Assembly: GCA_016284115.1 (NCBI GenBank)
Contig: JAEEOD010000051.1
Location: 1-7,851 of the forward strand
Length of the DNA: 7,851 bases
DNA from: Bacteroidaceae bacterium
Lineage (GTDB): Bacteria; Bacteroidota; Bacteroidia; Bacteroidales; Bacteroidaceae
Direction of reading: 5' to 3'
Below, piece after piece: positions 1 through 6,922 of the stretch. The notes under the pieces were generated by a model, which worked only from the letters and a program-made list of their open reading frames with translations, was not told the origin of the DNA and searched no databases. A program made the position numbers and the translations under genes. Numbering within the stretch: position 1 is the stretch's first letter; each line of letters opens with the position of its first letter.

Positions 1-3000
1 TAGAGCGGTGCAAAACCTTTGCGGAGTATGCGGTCCTTAGGTGTGCGGTAGTTGGTGTAGTTGGTGACGTAGTCCTTTAGTGGCGATGTGTCGGGCAGGT
101 CATCAGTGCGATACAACTCGTTGTTGTTTCGCTTCGAACCGTCAGGCTTTTCATCAATTGACGACGACATGTTGCCATCGGCACGCCGCCAGTTCTCATC
201 GTTGTTCCAGTCGGTATTGCCGGCAGCACCTGTCCACACCTCGTAGTCGGGCACAATCTTCAGGTTGATGAGGATGGTGCCGTCGCAAGTGTTTTCGCCC
301 GGGCTCTCCTGGAAAGGCAGACTCAACGTATAGCTATAGCCCTCGCGCACTTCGAAGTTCTCGGTGAAGTAGACACACAGACGGTTATAGTCGTTCTCAT
401 TCAAATTACTATTCTTTGAAACGTCAATGGCATTCAGCTGAACAATCTTTCCTACAACGGGCAACGAGCCTTTCTTCATGGCCTTATAGATATTCTTATC
501 CCAGACTGGGTCGTTGGTAGAAGCCAAATAGATATTCTCGTCTTCCGATTTCTGGATGACCTTATTTGATTCGTCAGTCTGCACAAAGGCATTGCGGACA
601 GGAAGCCAGAGGAAGTGGGTAGTCTCTGCGCTTGTCGTTTCGGGCGTGTCAATGGTAGCAGCATCAGGTTCACCGTGTTTCACCGTTTCAAACTGCTCTC
701 TCTTTGCCAAACGGATACTCAGAACAGCATCGCCGGCACCTGTATAATTATAACTGTCGAAACCATTCTCACCAGACACGAAGCCGGTCTTCAGAGTTGG
801 TGCCTTGTCCCCAACCTTCACACGAAGTCCCTGCGGCTCGTCGCAGAAGAAGGCCACATAGTAATTCTTGTTAACAGTCAGTTCGACATTGTCAAAGAAA
901 TAGGTAATTCCATTTCCTGTTTCATCATTCCCATTCCACAGGTCGAAGGCGATGCTCTGGAAATTGTTATTCGGGGCCATATCAGAAGTTACTTCAATGT
1001 CCCTTTTAAAGTGTTGCCATTCTGTAGTGAAACCTAGGTTTCCGGCACCATTATAATAAATACAATTACTTGGTTCAGAATGGAACTGAGTATGCACAGT
1101 GGCAGCACTGCTGGCCTTATAATCAAACTCCAAATGGAACGTTGTTCCCACAGGAATCACCTCATTGGCACGGATGAAGAATTGGGTATCCCAAGCATGA
1201 GAATCGCCTGATGGAGCAGCAGCACTTGTAACATTTATGCCTCGGCTACCGTTCTTACCCACTCCGCCACTTATTGTGGCATTTGAATTGATATTATTGT
1301 AACGGGTATAGAAGCTAGCTGTTTCAAAGCCTTCCATTGCACCATTGTTGATGATGCTGGTAGGCCCATGAGGATTGAGCGACTGGTCGTATTGCTCATC
1401 GTGGATGGGGCAAGCCACCAAGTAGAAGTAGGGGTCTACCTCCGAAGTTGGCTTTGCCGGCACGCTAATGGACTTCTGGTGAAGTACTAACTGCCCAGCT
1501 TCCACCAGTTCCCTAAGGTAGTTCACCATATCGGTGGTAAGAGCCGGATGAGAGTTCACAGCAGCATGACTGACGATGCCATCGAGCGAAGTGACCTCAG
1601 GATAATAGATTCGCAATGTTGACAGTGCCACATCGAGCCTGACGCCATTTTTCTCTTGAGCGTGATATGTTTCCAGCGTAGGCAATACACCATTGGCCTT
1701 ATCGCCCAGCCACCAGTCGTAGTTGATGTCGTTCATCGGCACTTCTACGCCATTGAAGTCGTAGCCCTTCAAGTCGGAGACCAGCGTTGGAATCTGCCCC
1801 TCACAGACCATATAGTCGTTGGCATCTTCCGAAGCACCCAGTCCAATCAATGTATAGGGTGCCTCTATCTTGAATGCACTAGCCTTGCTACATGCTGAAC
1901 AGATGTCGAAGATTCCATATACTTCGTCGAAACTAGTAACATGGTTGTTAGTGGGCACGATGTAATACTCAGTGTCCGTTTTCCAAGGCAGTACTGGATA
2001 GTTGCCGTTAAACACAAGCCAGTCGCCTTCGTCATCTGTATAGCGGAAAGTTGCTTTCTCCTTGTTGACGGCCTTGGCAAACGTGTACAACTCATTATTC
2101 TCAAAAGTTGTGTCCCACTCGAAATACATCACGCCAGCACCCATGTTACTTGTCGAGGTGGAAGAATCCCAGACCTCCTTGTCCCCTAACAGGGCAGCGT
2201 CGAAAGCTGTTTTGTAGTCGGAGTCACTACCATCAAGCAAATATCTCCCCTCCTTGATAGCCAATGCCAAAGAATCTATGTTTTCATAGGTAGATTCCAG
2301 ATGCTTCAAATCCCACAGTTTCTTGAGGAACACATCTTTCTCAAGGAACACAAAGCCTATTTTGGTTTTCCCCGAAGTCACATTAGCAGAACTCTTCAGC
2401 TTGTTGAAATTCACGTTCAGCTTCAGCAGACGCATGTCGACAACCGGCTCATTATTATCGTTGAGACTGACACAGAGCGGAGTATTAATATCTGGTTTCA
2501 CCTCGGGTACAATAGTATACACCTCGACGTTGTCGAGCATGAAGTCACCACCATTGGAGCTCACACAGTTGTTGTTCACCTCCAGCCAATAGCGCTCATA
2601 CTTGTGATCGGTGGAGAACTCGAAATAGAACTGCTGCCACACCACATGGTCGGCATTATTTCCGCTACCATCTACGCCAGCACTGTTAGTAACATCACCA
2701 CCCGGTAGGTTATAACCATTGTCCAATTCATAGATTTGACCGGGACAGAAACGGTATATCGTAACGGTGTTGCCATAGACGTCTTCACCCTTCACTGTCA
2801 GCGTTATACTGCCAGGGCAGCGGTGTTCGCCATCATCATTATACCTGTTACAGCCTGAAATCCAGCCAGTACACATCAGCTGGTCGCTGGCACAGAACTC
2901 ACCCTCAAAGTCCATGGCGCAAATGTCACCCGGCTGCTCAGAGGCATCAATATAGAGGAATGCTTTTTGCATGCCTGGGTCGGCAGGAAGTTTATAGCCA

Positions 3001-6000
3001 TAGTCGTCATCGTCGGCAGGCAAGATCTCCTTGTCATTACCCCATGTTGTTCTTTTCTGTGTCACAAGAGCATACGAGCCCCAGTTAGCACCGTCACCAT
3101 CGAACGAATAGTTGGTGTGACCGAAAGTCAGGGGTACGGGGCTGGAGTTGTCAATACTGCCACCGGCACCGCGTTCCCAGCCATCGTGACGTGTGTTGCC
3201 GTCAGTGCTTGGACAATTAGCAGCTGTTGGGTAATGATAGGTTTCGCCAACAGGATAGTCGAACGAGATCTTTGCGATGGGTTTTCCTGCTCTTTTCCTC
3301 AACTCATTAGGATCACGGGGGGTACCCTTCACCAAATTCACGCCATTGGCATAAGTGGTACCATTCTTTAGCTCCGTCCACGGGCGAGTTGCCATATTTG
3401 CATCAAAGTAAAGGGTGAACTGAGCCAACTGGTATCTATTTCCGCCAGCGTTCAGATATACTCTGATGTAAGCAGGATTATCGGGTCCACAATTCTCCAC
3501 GAAGCCACTTTCAGGATAGCGGAACACCACAAAGCGGCTCTTTCCATACTCTGTTTTTTGATTTCGGGCTATTCTGTCATAGAAATAGAAGCCTTGATAG
3601 TCGCCATCGTCGCCTTCATTCTCATACCCTCTAAGGTCAATGTTAGGATTGTATCCTCCCTTTCTGATTCCTGTATTACCAGGAACCACTTCTACCTCAA
3701 TCTTACCACCCTCATTATTGTTAACGGCAGACACCAAATGCTGGTCCAGATAGTCACTGATTTGTTGGGTTTGCTGGGCGTTAAGTTCAGTGTTTGTTGG
3801 TATGCCAAGAAGATTCTTTACATAATCATCATCAAACAAATTGGGGTCATCGTATACCCAATAGTCAGAGAAGACATGTCGCACAGGAATGAACTCTCCG
3901 CGATAGCCAACCTTTTTGTATTTGGTATAGGGCACCTGCGTCCTGCCAAAGTGGAATTCTTTCGTCTCTAACCACTTATCGCCACCTTCTGGACATGCAG
4001 TAAGTCTCTTTGCCATGTCCTTGGCATCATTCATATAGAAGATATAGCGCATGGTGAGTGAAGGCTCCCTCAAGTCACCCGTTAAGTGATCGGTGCTGTT
4101 CAGATACTCCAAATCACTGTAACGAGACACGTCAACTGCAACCGTAAAAGGTTGTCCGTCAGAATTGGTGAAGTTAAACCGGCGTTTTTCATAACGAGCA
4201 TATCCACCATCGTCGACATTAGTCCAGTCGAGCTTCTGACCTGTAACCATACCATTCTTATAGAGGAAATACTGCACGTTGCCATCGTCGCGAGTGTCCA
4301 GGCTAACGTGGGACTTCAGGTTGTCAAGGTCCATCGACGTATCCGCCTCGTCGTAGTTGTAGAACCGCTGAAAGAGGATATGATCGTTATTTTCATTCAG
4401 CACGGTAGGGAACTCTATCGTCTTTGAATTACCTTTTTTCACAAAGTGGGTAATCTCAAAATGATTCGTCTTTTGAGTGCCTTTCTGTGGGTCATCAAAA
4501 CCATTTCCATCGAAGTTCCACCATTCAGAATCCACATCAGTTGCCAGACCTTGTTTTCTAAGTCCCTCCTGATTGATGACGCCTGCAGCATATGGTCTTA
4601 GATACGACTCCTTGTGCTTCACATAGTAGTTAACAGGAATCTCTTTGGCAACTGGGTTGACAAAGAACCATTTAACGTTAAATTTCTCATCTATAAGCGT
4701 AAGATTTGAAATCAAGTCCGCTCCATCAGGATTATTGGGTTCTGTGACACCTCCCGGATTTGGGTATGGCCTGAGATATTCTCCAGAAGGATTTTTCAAT
4801 CGGAATTTCGAATAATCATCCACCTGCTCCAACTGGAACAATTTCCGAGATTGTGGTTCCTCAGAGTAAGCCGTAGCTCCACCATTATAGTCTACCATTT
4901 GGCCAGTATTACTTTTTAGCTGTAGCAGTACCTGATAGAACTCGTCCTTGTTGGGCACGGGCACCTCCACGGGCATGAAGCCGGCCACCCAGTATGTGGA
5001 ATTACGATAATTCGTATCCCCCCCCGACACCTGCGACACCACCGCACCATCGGTTTTGTTACACGACAAGGAAAGGGTGTTACCACCGCTGCTGAGCGAC
5101 ATGAACTTGATAGAGGTAACGGTACCTTCTGGGCTGTTCCATCCCGTCTTGATGGCATTCAAGTGAACGTAGGGGAGGTCTGACAGGTCTACTTCTGCTT
5201 TGCCGTAATTGCTGATGGTGGCGGTTCTCTCCTCTAATGGGCCACTGTTGCTTTCCTGACGGTTCATGAGCACGCGCAGCTGCACGCCGGGCGTACCCTC
5301 AAAGACAATCTTCTTGCAACCCGGCATGTTGGCGTAAATGAGGTAATCCACATCGCCTGTTCCGGCCACGGTGGCACCAGAACCAAGATTATTACCCACG
5401 TTGAAAGCCACCTGGGCAGTCGACGTTGAAGTGGCATCAGCCCCGTAGCCATTCCAGTTATAGAACTGACTGCTGGCCAACTGTGTGACATCGTACCTTG
5501 GCTTCACGAGAGTAACAGATGACACCTGTCCCGTGCCGCTATTTACCTTTATGGAATTCAGATGGGCGAAGGTGAGGTCTGAGAGGACAACTTCTGCCAT
5601 GCCATTAGCACCGATGGTGCAACGCCTGTCAAGAAAAGCACCGCCCCAATCACCATCAGTGCCATCGGGTACATCACGATTCATCAGCACGCGCAGTTCC
5701 AAGCCTGACGTCCCCTCGAACACAATCTTCGTATAGCCGGTCAGGTCGGCATAGTGCAAATAGTGCACAGTCCATCCATCACCGTAAACCGTTTCGCCTG
5801 GATTCAGATTAGTCCCGTTGCCGAAGTAAACACCAACATTATGACTTCCTGTAATCGTGGCATTTTCACGACATCCATCCCACTCATAAAACATGGCGGC
5901 GGTCAGCGGGTCTGCATCGAACTTGTTGTCGTTCTGTATACGAGTGTAGCGGTTTGCGCTGGGCATTTCAAGAACATACTTGCCATAGTCAGCATCCTTA

Positions 6001-6908
6001 GTCCCTAACATGCTGGCTCCATTGCCATCATAGTTCAGGTATTCCTCAGTTCCGTACTTCTTGATATAGAACTTCTCGCTTGAGCCAGACTGTTCCAGCG
6101 TCCAGAGACCATCTTGGTGATAGGCGGCAAGGGTCGCCAGGGTGTTCCAGGCGTCGTAATACCACACTACTGATTTACGGGAGGAGACATCCGAGCGATT
6201 GTTGTCAGTACCAGAATAGGTCAGGTAGTGGTGAGCGGTAAAGCCCGCCGCACGGCCACGATATTCAGAGTTAGGATCAACAGGATTATTATTGTTGTCA
6301 CGAATAGTCTCTTGCCAGTAGATAATATGTGCCACATTGGACTTCAGTTTGGCTATGCGCAGACAGCTACGGGCATTGCCTTTAGTATTATTCCAAATAT
6401 CTACCCATACCACAGAACTATTATTACCAGCCATGGTATGCCCCGTATCGGTAGTGGGACCTATCTCATAGCCTCCGTCGTTGCGATTGTAAAATGTAAA
6501 AGTGGTGGCCGTTGCTTCACTGTCAGAACTCTTATATGTACCATTATCAAAATAAGCCCAATTGCCATTAAGACTCTTCAGTTTGAACTGATTAGCCGTT
6601 CCTGTACTCACCAGTGTCCACTGGAGGTTCTTTGCAAACGGAATGTAATCTTTTGACCGCATAGCATTGCCCGAACCTTGGTCAGACAAGTAAGTAATGT
6701 CGTTGCCGAAGTAGAACTGAATATGATAATACTGTCCGTCGCCGATTACTGTGGCAGGATCCATGGTCTCGAAAGCATCGGGCATAGCGGCTTGCTGCTC
6801 AGAGTTCTGTGCCTGGGTCTGCTGTGGGGTCACGAATGCCAATGTTCCGAGCAGAAGGACTGCGCGGAACAGGGTAGTGGTATGTATGAGAAGCTGTTTC
6901 ATTTTCAT
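1..6908 (-). CDS. Giant modular exported protein, N-terminal 2302 residues
   Basis: One minus-strand frame runs from the ATG at 6908 to the window edge without a stop; I read every codon. Both ends of the evidence fit a real gene: a signal peptide at the start and a coherent series of beta-rich modules throughout. In order I see lectin-like segments (58-318), a duplicated beta-sandwich-like module (335-607), another lectin-like segment (655-790), an unknown central region, a Cys-rich jelly-roll-like module (1308-1465), an unknown region with YDWWLG (1730-1735), a CBM4/9-like module (1852-2012) and a WTG/WNN/NW motif (2225-2240). Aromatic residues, Asn, Gly and Asp are abundant, as in carbohydrate-binding surface proteins. 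No catalytic domain is recognisable. The role is inferred to be glycan binding or adhesion outside the cell. ATG codons at 6908 and 6902 are both possible starts; I chose the first. The gene lies 14 bases after the upstream stop and could be cotranscribed. An eight-G run near codons 628-631 may make it phase-variable. The C-terminus, where a sorting domain would be, is missing. Confidence 0.93.
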   Translation of the reverse strand, partial: MKMKQLLIHTTTLFRAVLLLGTLAFVTPQQTQAQNSEQQAAMPDAFETMDPATVIGDGQYYHIQFYFGNDITYLSDQGSGNAMRSKDYIPFAKNLQWTLVSTGTANQFKLKSLNGNWAYFDNGTYKSSDSEATATTFTFYNRNDGGYEIGPTTDTGHTMAGNNSSVVWVDIWNNTKGNARSCLRIAKLKSNVAHIIYWQETIRDNNNNPVDPNSEYRGRAAGFTAHHYLTYSGTDNNRSDVSSRKSVVWYYDAWNTLATLAAYHQDGLWTLEQSGSSEKFYIKKYGTEEYLNYDGNGASMLGTKDADYGKYVLEMPSANRYTRIQNDNKFDADPLTAAMFYEWDGCRENATITGSHNVGVYFGNGTNLNPGETVYGDGWTVHYLHYADLTGYTKIVFEGTSGLELRVLMNRDVPDGTDGDWGGAFLDRRCTIGANGMAEVVLSDLTFAHLNSIKVNSGTGQVSSVTLVKPRYDVTQLASSQFYNWNGYGADATSTSTAQVAFNVGNNLGSGATVAGTGDVDYLIYANMPGCKKIVFEGTPGVQLRVLMNRQESNSGPLEERTATISNYGKAEVDLSDLPYVHLNAIKTGWNSPEGTVTSIKFMSLSSGGNTLSLSCNKTDGAVVSQVSGGDTNYRNSTYWVAGFMPVEVPVPNKDEFYQVLLQLKSNTGQMVDYNGGATAYSEEPQSRKLFQLEQVDDYSKFRLKNPSGEYLRPYPNPGGVTEPNNPDGADLISNLTLIDEKFNVKWFFVNPVAKEIPVNYYVKHKESYLRPYAAGVINQEGLRKQGLATDVDSEWWNFDGNGFDDPQKGTQKTNHFEITHFVKKGNSKTIEFPTVLNENNDHILFQRFYNYDEADTSMDLDNLKSHVSLDTRDDGNVQYFLYKNGMVTGQKLDWTNVDDGGYARYEKRRFNFTNSDGQPFTVAVDVSRYSDLEYLNSTDHLTGDLREPSLTMRYIFYMNDAKDMAKRLTACPEGGDKWLETKEFHFGRTQVPYTKYKKVGYRGEFIPVRHVFSDYWVYDDPNLFDDDYVKNLLGIPTNTELNAQQTQQISDYLDQHLVSAVNNNEGGKIEVEVVPGNTGIRKGGYNPNIDLRGYENEGDDGDYQGFYFYDRIARNQKTEYGKSRFVVFRYPESGFVENCGPDNPAYIRVYLNAGGNRYQLAQFTLYFDANMATRPWTELKNGTTYANGVNLVKGTPRDPNELRKRAGKPIAKISFDYPVGETYHYPTAANCPSTDGNTRHDGWERGAGGSIDNSSPVPLTFGHTNYSFDGDGANWGSYALVTQKRTTWGNDKEILPADDDDYGYKLPADPGMQKAFLYIDASEQPGDICAMDFEGEFCASDQLMCTGWISGCNRYNDDGEHRCPGSITLTVKGEDVYGNTVTIYRFCPGQIYELDNGYNLPGGDVTNSAGVDGSGNNADHVVWQQFYFEFSTDHKYERYWLEVNNNCVSSNGGDFMLDNVEVYTIVPEVKPDINTPLCVSLNDNNEPVVDMRLLKLNVNFNKLKSSANVTSGKTKIGFVFLEKDVFLKKLWDLKHLESTYENIDSLALAIKEGRYLLDGSDSDYKTAFDAALLGDKEVWDSSTSTSNMGAGVMYFEWDTTFENNELYTFAKAVNKEKATFRYTDDEGDWLVFNGNYPVLPWKTDTEYYIVPTNNHVTSFDEVYGIFDICSACSKASAFKIEAPYTLIGLGASEDANDYMVCEGQIPTLVSDLKGYDFNGVEVPMNDINYDWWLGDKANGVLPTLETYHAQEKNGVRLDVALSTLRIYYPEVTSLDGIVSHAAVNSHPALTTDMVNYLRELVEAGQLVLHQKSISVPAKPTSEVDPYFYLVACPIHDEQYDQSLNPHGPTSIINNGAMEGFETASFYTRYNNINSNATISGGVGKNGSRGINVTSAAAPSGDSHAWDTQFFIRANEVIPVGTTFHLEFDYKASSAATVHTQFHSEPSNCIYYNGAGNLGFTTEWQHFKRDIEVTSDMAPNNNFQSIAFDLWNGNDETGNGITYFFDNVELTVNKNYYVAFFCDEPQGLRVKVGDKAPTLKTGFVSGENGFDSYNYTGAGDAVLSIRLAKREQFETVKHGEPDAATIDTPETTSAETTHFLWLPVRNAFVQTDESNKVIQKSEDENIYLASTNDPVWDKNIYKAMKKGSLPVVGKIVQLNAIDVSKNSNLNENDYNRLCVYFTENFEVREGYSYTLSLPFQESPGENTCDGTILINLKIVPDYEVWTGAAGNTDWNNDENWRRADGNMSSSIDEKPDGSKRNNNELYRTDDLPDTSPLKDYVTNYTNYRTPKDRILRKGFAPL
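189..239 (-). other. WTG...WNN..NW motif
   Basis: Residues 2224-2240 carry W2225-T-G, W2234-N-N and N-W2240. A W-T-G, then W-N, then N-W signature is widespread in large exported proteins of Bacteroidetes and other bacteria, usually opening a repeat of beta structure and often lying towards the C-terminus. It suggests the end of the protein is not very far beyond the window, but that is only a guess. Confidence 0.5.
249..872 (-). other. Segment after the CBM-like module
   Basis: Residues 2013-2220 start YYVAFFCDEPQGLRVKVGDKAP, run through an acidic, Thr-rich stretch (EPDAATIDTPETTSAETTHF) and then LWLPVRNA, IYLASTNDPVWD and YSYTLSLPFQES, ending TCDGTILINLKIVPDYE. It reads as beta-rich. Its opening looks like the natural continuation of the region before the CBM-like module, as described in the findings. 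No named domain recognised. Confidence 0.35.
873..1355 (-). other. CBM4/9-like carbohydrate-binding module
   Basis: Residues 1852-2012 carry the best recognised domain of the protein. Opening NNGAMEGFE (from 1854), GKNGSRGINV, WDTQFFI (1906-1912), VGTTFHLEFDYKAS (ending 1933), HTQFHSEPS, TTEWQHF (ending 1967), SIAFDLW and closing FFDNVEL (2004-2010) match the pattern of the CBM4/9-type modules found with GH10 xylanases of Prevotella and Bacteroides. In those enzymes the module binds xylan or related beta-glycans. Here no enzyme domain is attached in the visible sequence, so a binding or adhesive role is inferred. Assignment is from recalled motifs, without alignment. Confidence 0.65.
1359..2471 (-). 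other. Conserved-looking region of unknown function
   Basis: Residues 1480-1850 follow the jelly roll. Visible parts are LLKLNVNFNKL, KIGFVFLEKD, NMGAGVMYFEWDTTFENN, EYYIVP, CxxC-like DICSACSK, VCEGQIPTLV, YDWWLGDKANG (W1732-W1733) and a helical stretch TTDMVNYLRELVEAGQLVL, ending VDPYFYLVACPIHDE. I recall a similar order of strings in other giant Bacteroidales proteins but no named domain. I see no catalytic motif. The region may be Ig-like in part. Confidence 0.4.
2514..2987 (-). other. Cys-rich jelly-roll-like module
   Basis: Residues 1308-1465 look like a galactose-binding-like jelly roll: FLYIDASEQPG, FEGEFCASDQLMCTGWISG, SITLTVKG, WQQFYFEFST, YWLEVNNNC and the closing GGDFMLDNVEVY. The last motif is typical of carbohydrate-binding jelly rolls. 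Cysteines at 1330, 1339, 1346, 1353, 1364, 1388 and 1448 make seven in about 120 residues, far denser than elsewhere in the protein, so disulfides after export are plausible. As I recall, modules with the DASEQPG and DF.LD..VY pattern recur in giant Bacteroidales surface proteins. Ligand unknown. Confidence 0.5.
2988..4421 (-). other. Central region of unknown fold
   Basis: Residues 830-1307 match no domain I can name. Landmarks include QRFYNYD (847-853), FTVAVDVSRYSDLEYL, REPSLTMRYIFYMNDAK from 947, KVGYRGEFIPVRHVFSDYW, and a run of beta-like strands with SRFVVFRYPESGFVE and YIRVYLNAGG. From memory, similar strings recur in other giant Bacteroidales proteins, so this is probably a conserved block and not filler. 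A helix-like stretch, NAQQTQQISDYLDQHL, stands out in an otherwise strand-rich region. Function unknown. Confidence 0.4.
4539..4946 (-). other. Third lectin-like segment with a doubled YLRPY motif
   Basis: Residues 655-790 begin with FYQVLLQLKS, then show the same W/F-x-L plus K-F-x-L-K pattern as the N-terminal segments: FQLEQ (691-695) and KFRLK (701-705), then GEYLRPY. The motif YLRPY occurs at 711-715 and again at 769-773, 58 residues apart, which suggests two related subunits of one beta-rich domain. A role in sugar binding is inferred from the pattern only. Confidence 0.4.
5018..5025 (-). repeat. Eight-base homopolymer tract (G8 on coding strand)
   Basis: The plus strand has eight C in a row, read as G8 across codons for S628-G-G-D631 of the giant protein. 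It is the longest G/C run I saw in the window. In the assembled length the frame is open. With one G fewer the frame reaches a TAA at 4918-4916, about residue 664; with one G more it meets TAA within about nine codons. Both would remove about three quarters or more of the protein. The tract lies in a probable linker after the second beta-sandwich-like module, where two Gly would be tolerated. Confidence 0.9.
5088..5480 (-). repeat. Beta-sandwich-like module, copy 2
   Basis: Residues 477-607 repeat the preceding module in tandem. Matching landmarks are FYNWNG with W485 (W343 in copy 1), YLIYANMPG, KIVFEGTPG, LRVLMNR ending at R550 (R411 in copy 1), KAEVDLSDL and HLNAIK at 582-587 (449-454 in copy 1), then SIKFM. 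The register is 139-142 residues in the first half and 133 after the MNR loop. LRVLMNR is encoded almost identically in both copies, while the flanks have diverged, so this is an old duplication, not a recent one. The YADL motif is changed to YANM here, which may alter ligand binding. Confidence 0.6.
5505..5906 (-). repeat. Beta-sandwich-like module, copy 1
   Basis: Residues 335-468 are the first of two related modules. Landmarks are FYEWDG (340-345), YGDG then HYLHYADLTGY ending at Y392, KIVFEGTSG (394-402), LRVLMNR (405-411), a GMAEVVLSDL strand, and HLNSIK (449-454) before a final SSVTLV strand. From memory, modules with the YADL..Y..I, R.L.NR and HLN.IK pattern occur in polysaccharide-degrading enzymes of Prevotella and Bacteroides, where they probably bind glycans. 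This copy has a longer loop after MNR than copy 2, rich in Asp and Gly. Confidence 0.6.
5955..6737 (-). other. Two lectin-like (beta-trefoil-type) segments
   Basis: Residues 58-318 hold two copies of a pattern seen in ricin-type and related beta-trefoil lectins: a W-T-L strand, a short turn, then K-F-x-[IL]-K followed by G and an aromatic or YL. The first has W97-T-L and QFKLKS at 107-112 with G115 and W117; the second has W269-T-L and KFYIKK at 279-284, then EEYLNY. HHYLTYSG lies about 30 residues before the second. Sequence similarity between the copies is limited to this pattern. A glycan-binding role is inferred. The fold could be another beta-rich domain. Confidence 0.45.
6810..6908 (-). 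other. Signal peptide of the giant protein
   Basis: Residues 1-33 form a typical Sec signal peptide. Lysines at 2 and 4 make a positive n-region. The hydrophobic stretch runs about 13-27 (LFRAVLLLGTLAFVT), with one Arg at 15. A polar c-region ends TQA at 31-33, with cleavage likely after A33, before QNSEQ. No Cys follows the cleavage site, so this is not a lipoprotein signal. Export to the periplasm is well supported; passage across the outer membrane is an inference from the protein type. Confidence 0.85.
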
Positions 6909-6922
6909 CGCTTATATCGTTT
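6909..6922 (-). promoter_or_regulatory. Intergenic gap and translation start region
   Basis: Only 14 bases (AAACGATATAAGCG on the coding strand) separate the upstream stop from the ATG of the giant gene. There is no GGAGG-like ribosome binding site; the region is A/T-rich, as is usual for Bacteroidetes starts. The gap leaves no room for a promoter of its own, so the giant gene is either cotranscribed with the ATPase gene or uses a promoter inside that gene. I did not find a clear Bacteroidetes-type TAnnTTTG box just upstream. Confidence 0.5.

Noticed and set aside
3317..3322. Six-G run on the plus strand as a second slippage tract.
   Set aside because: Six bases is short for slippage and common by chance at this GC.
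4916..5158. Minus-strand open frame in another phase across the G8 tract.
   Set aside because: It is the alternative frame of the giant gene, useful only as the predicted product end after loss of one G. It has no independent start context.
1..6908. Possible frameshift or assembly break splitting the giant gene into several genes.
   Set aside because: Every codon in the frame from 6908 to 3 was read and none is a stop; module order continues across the whole length.
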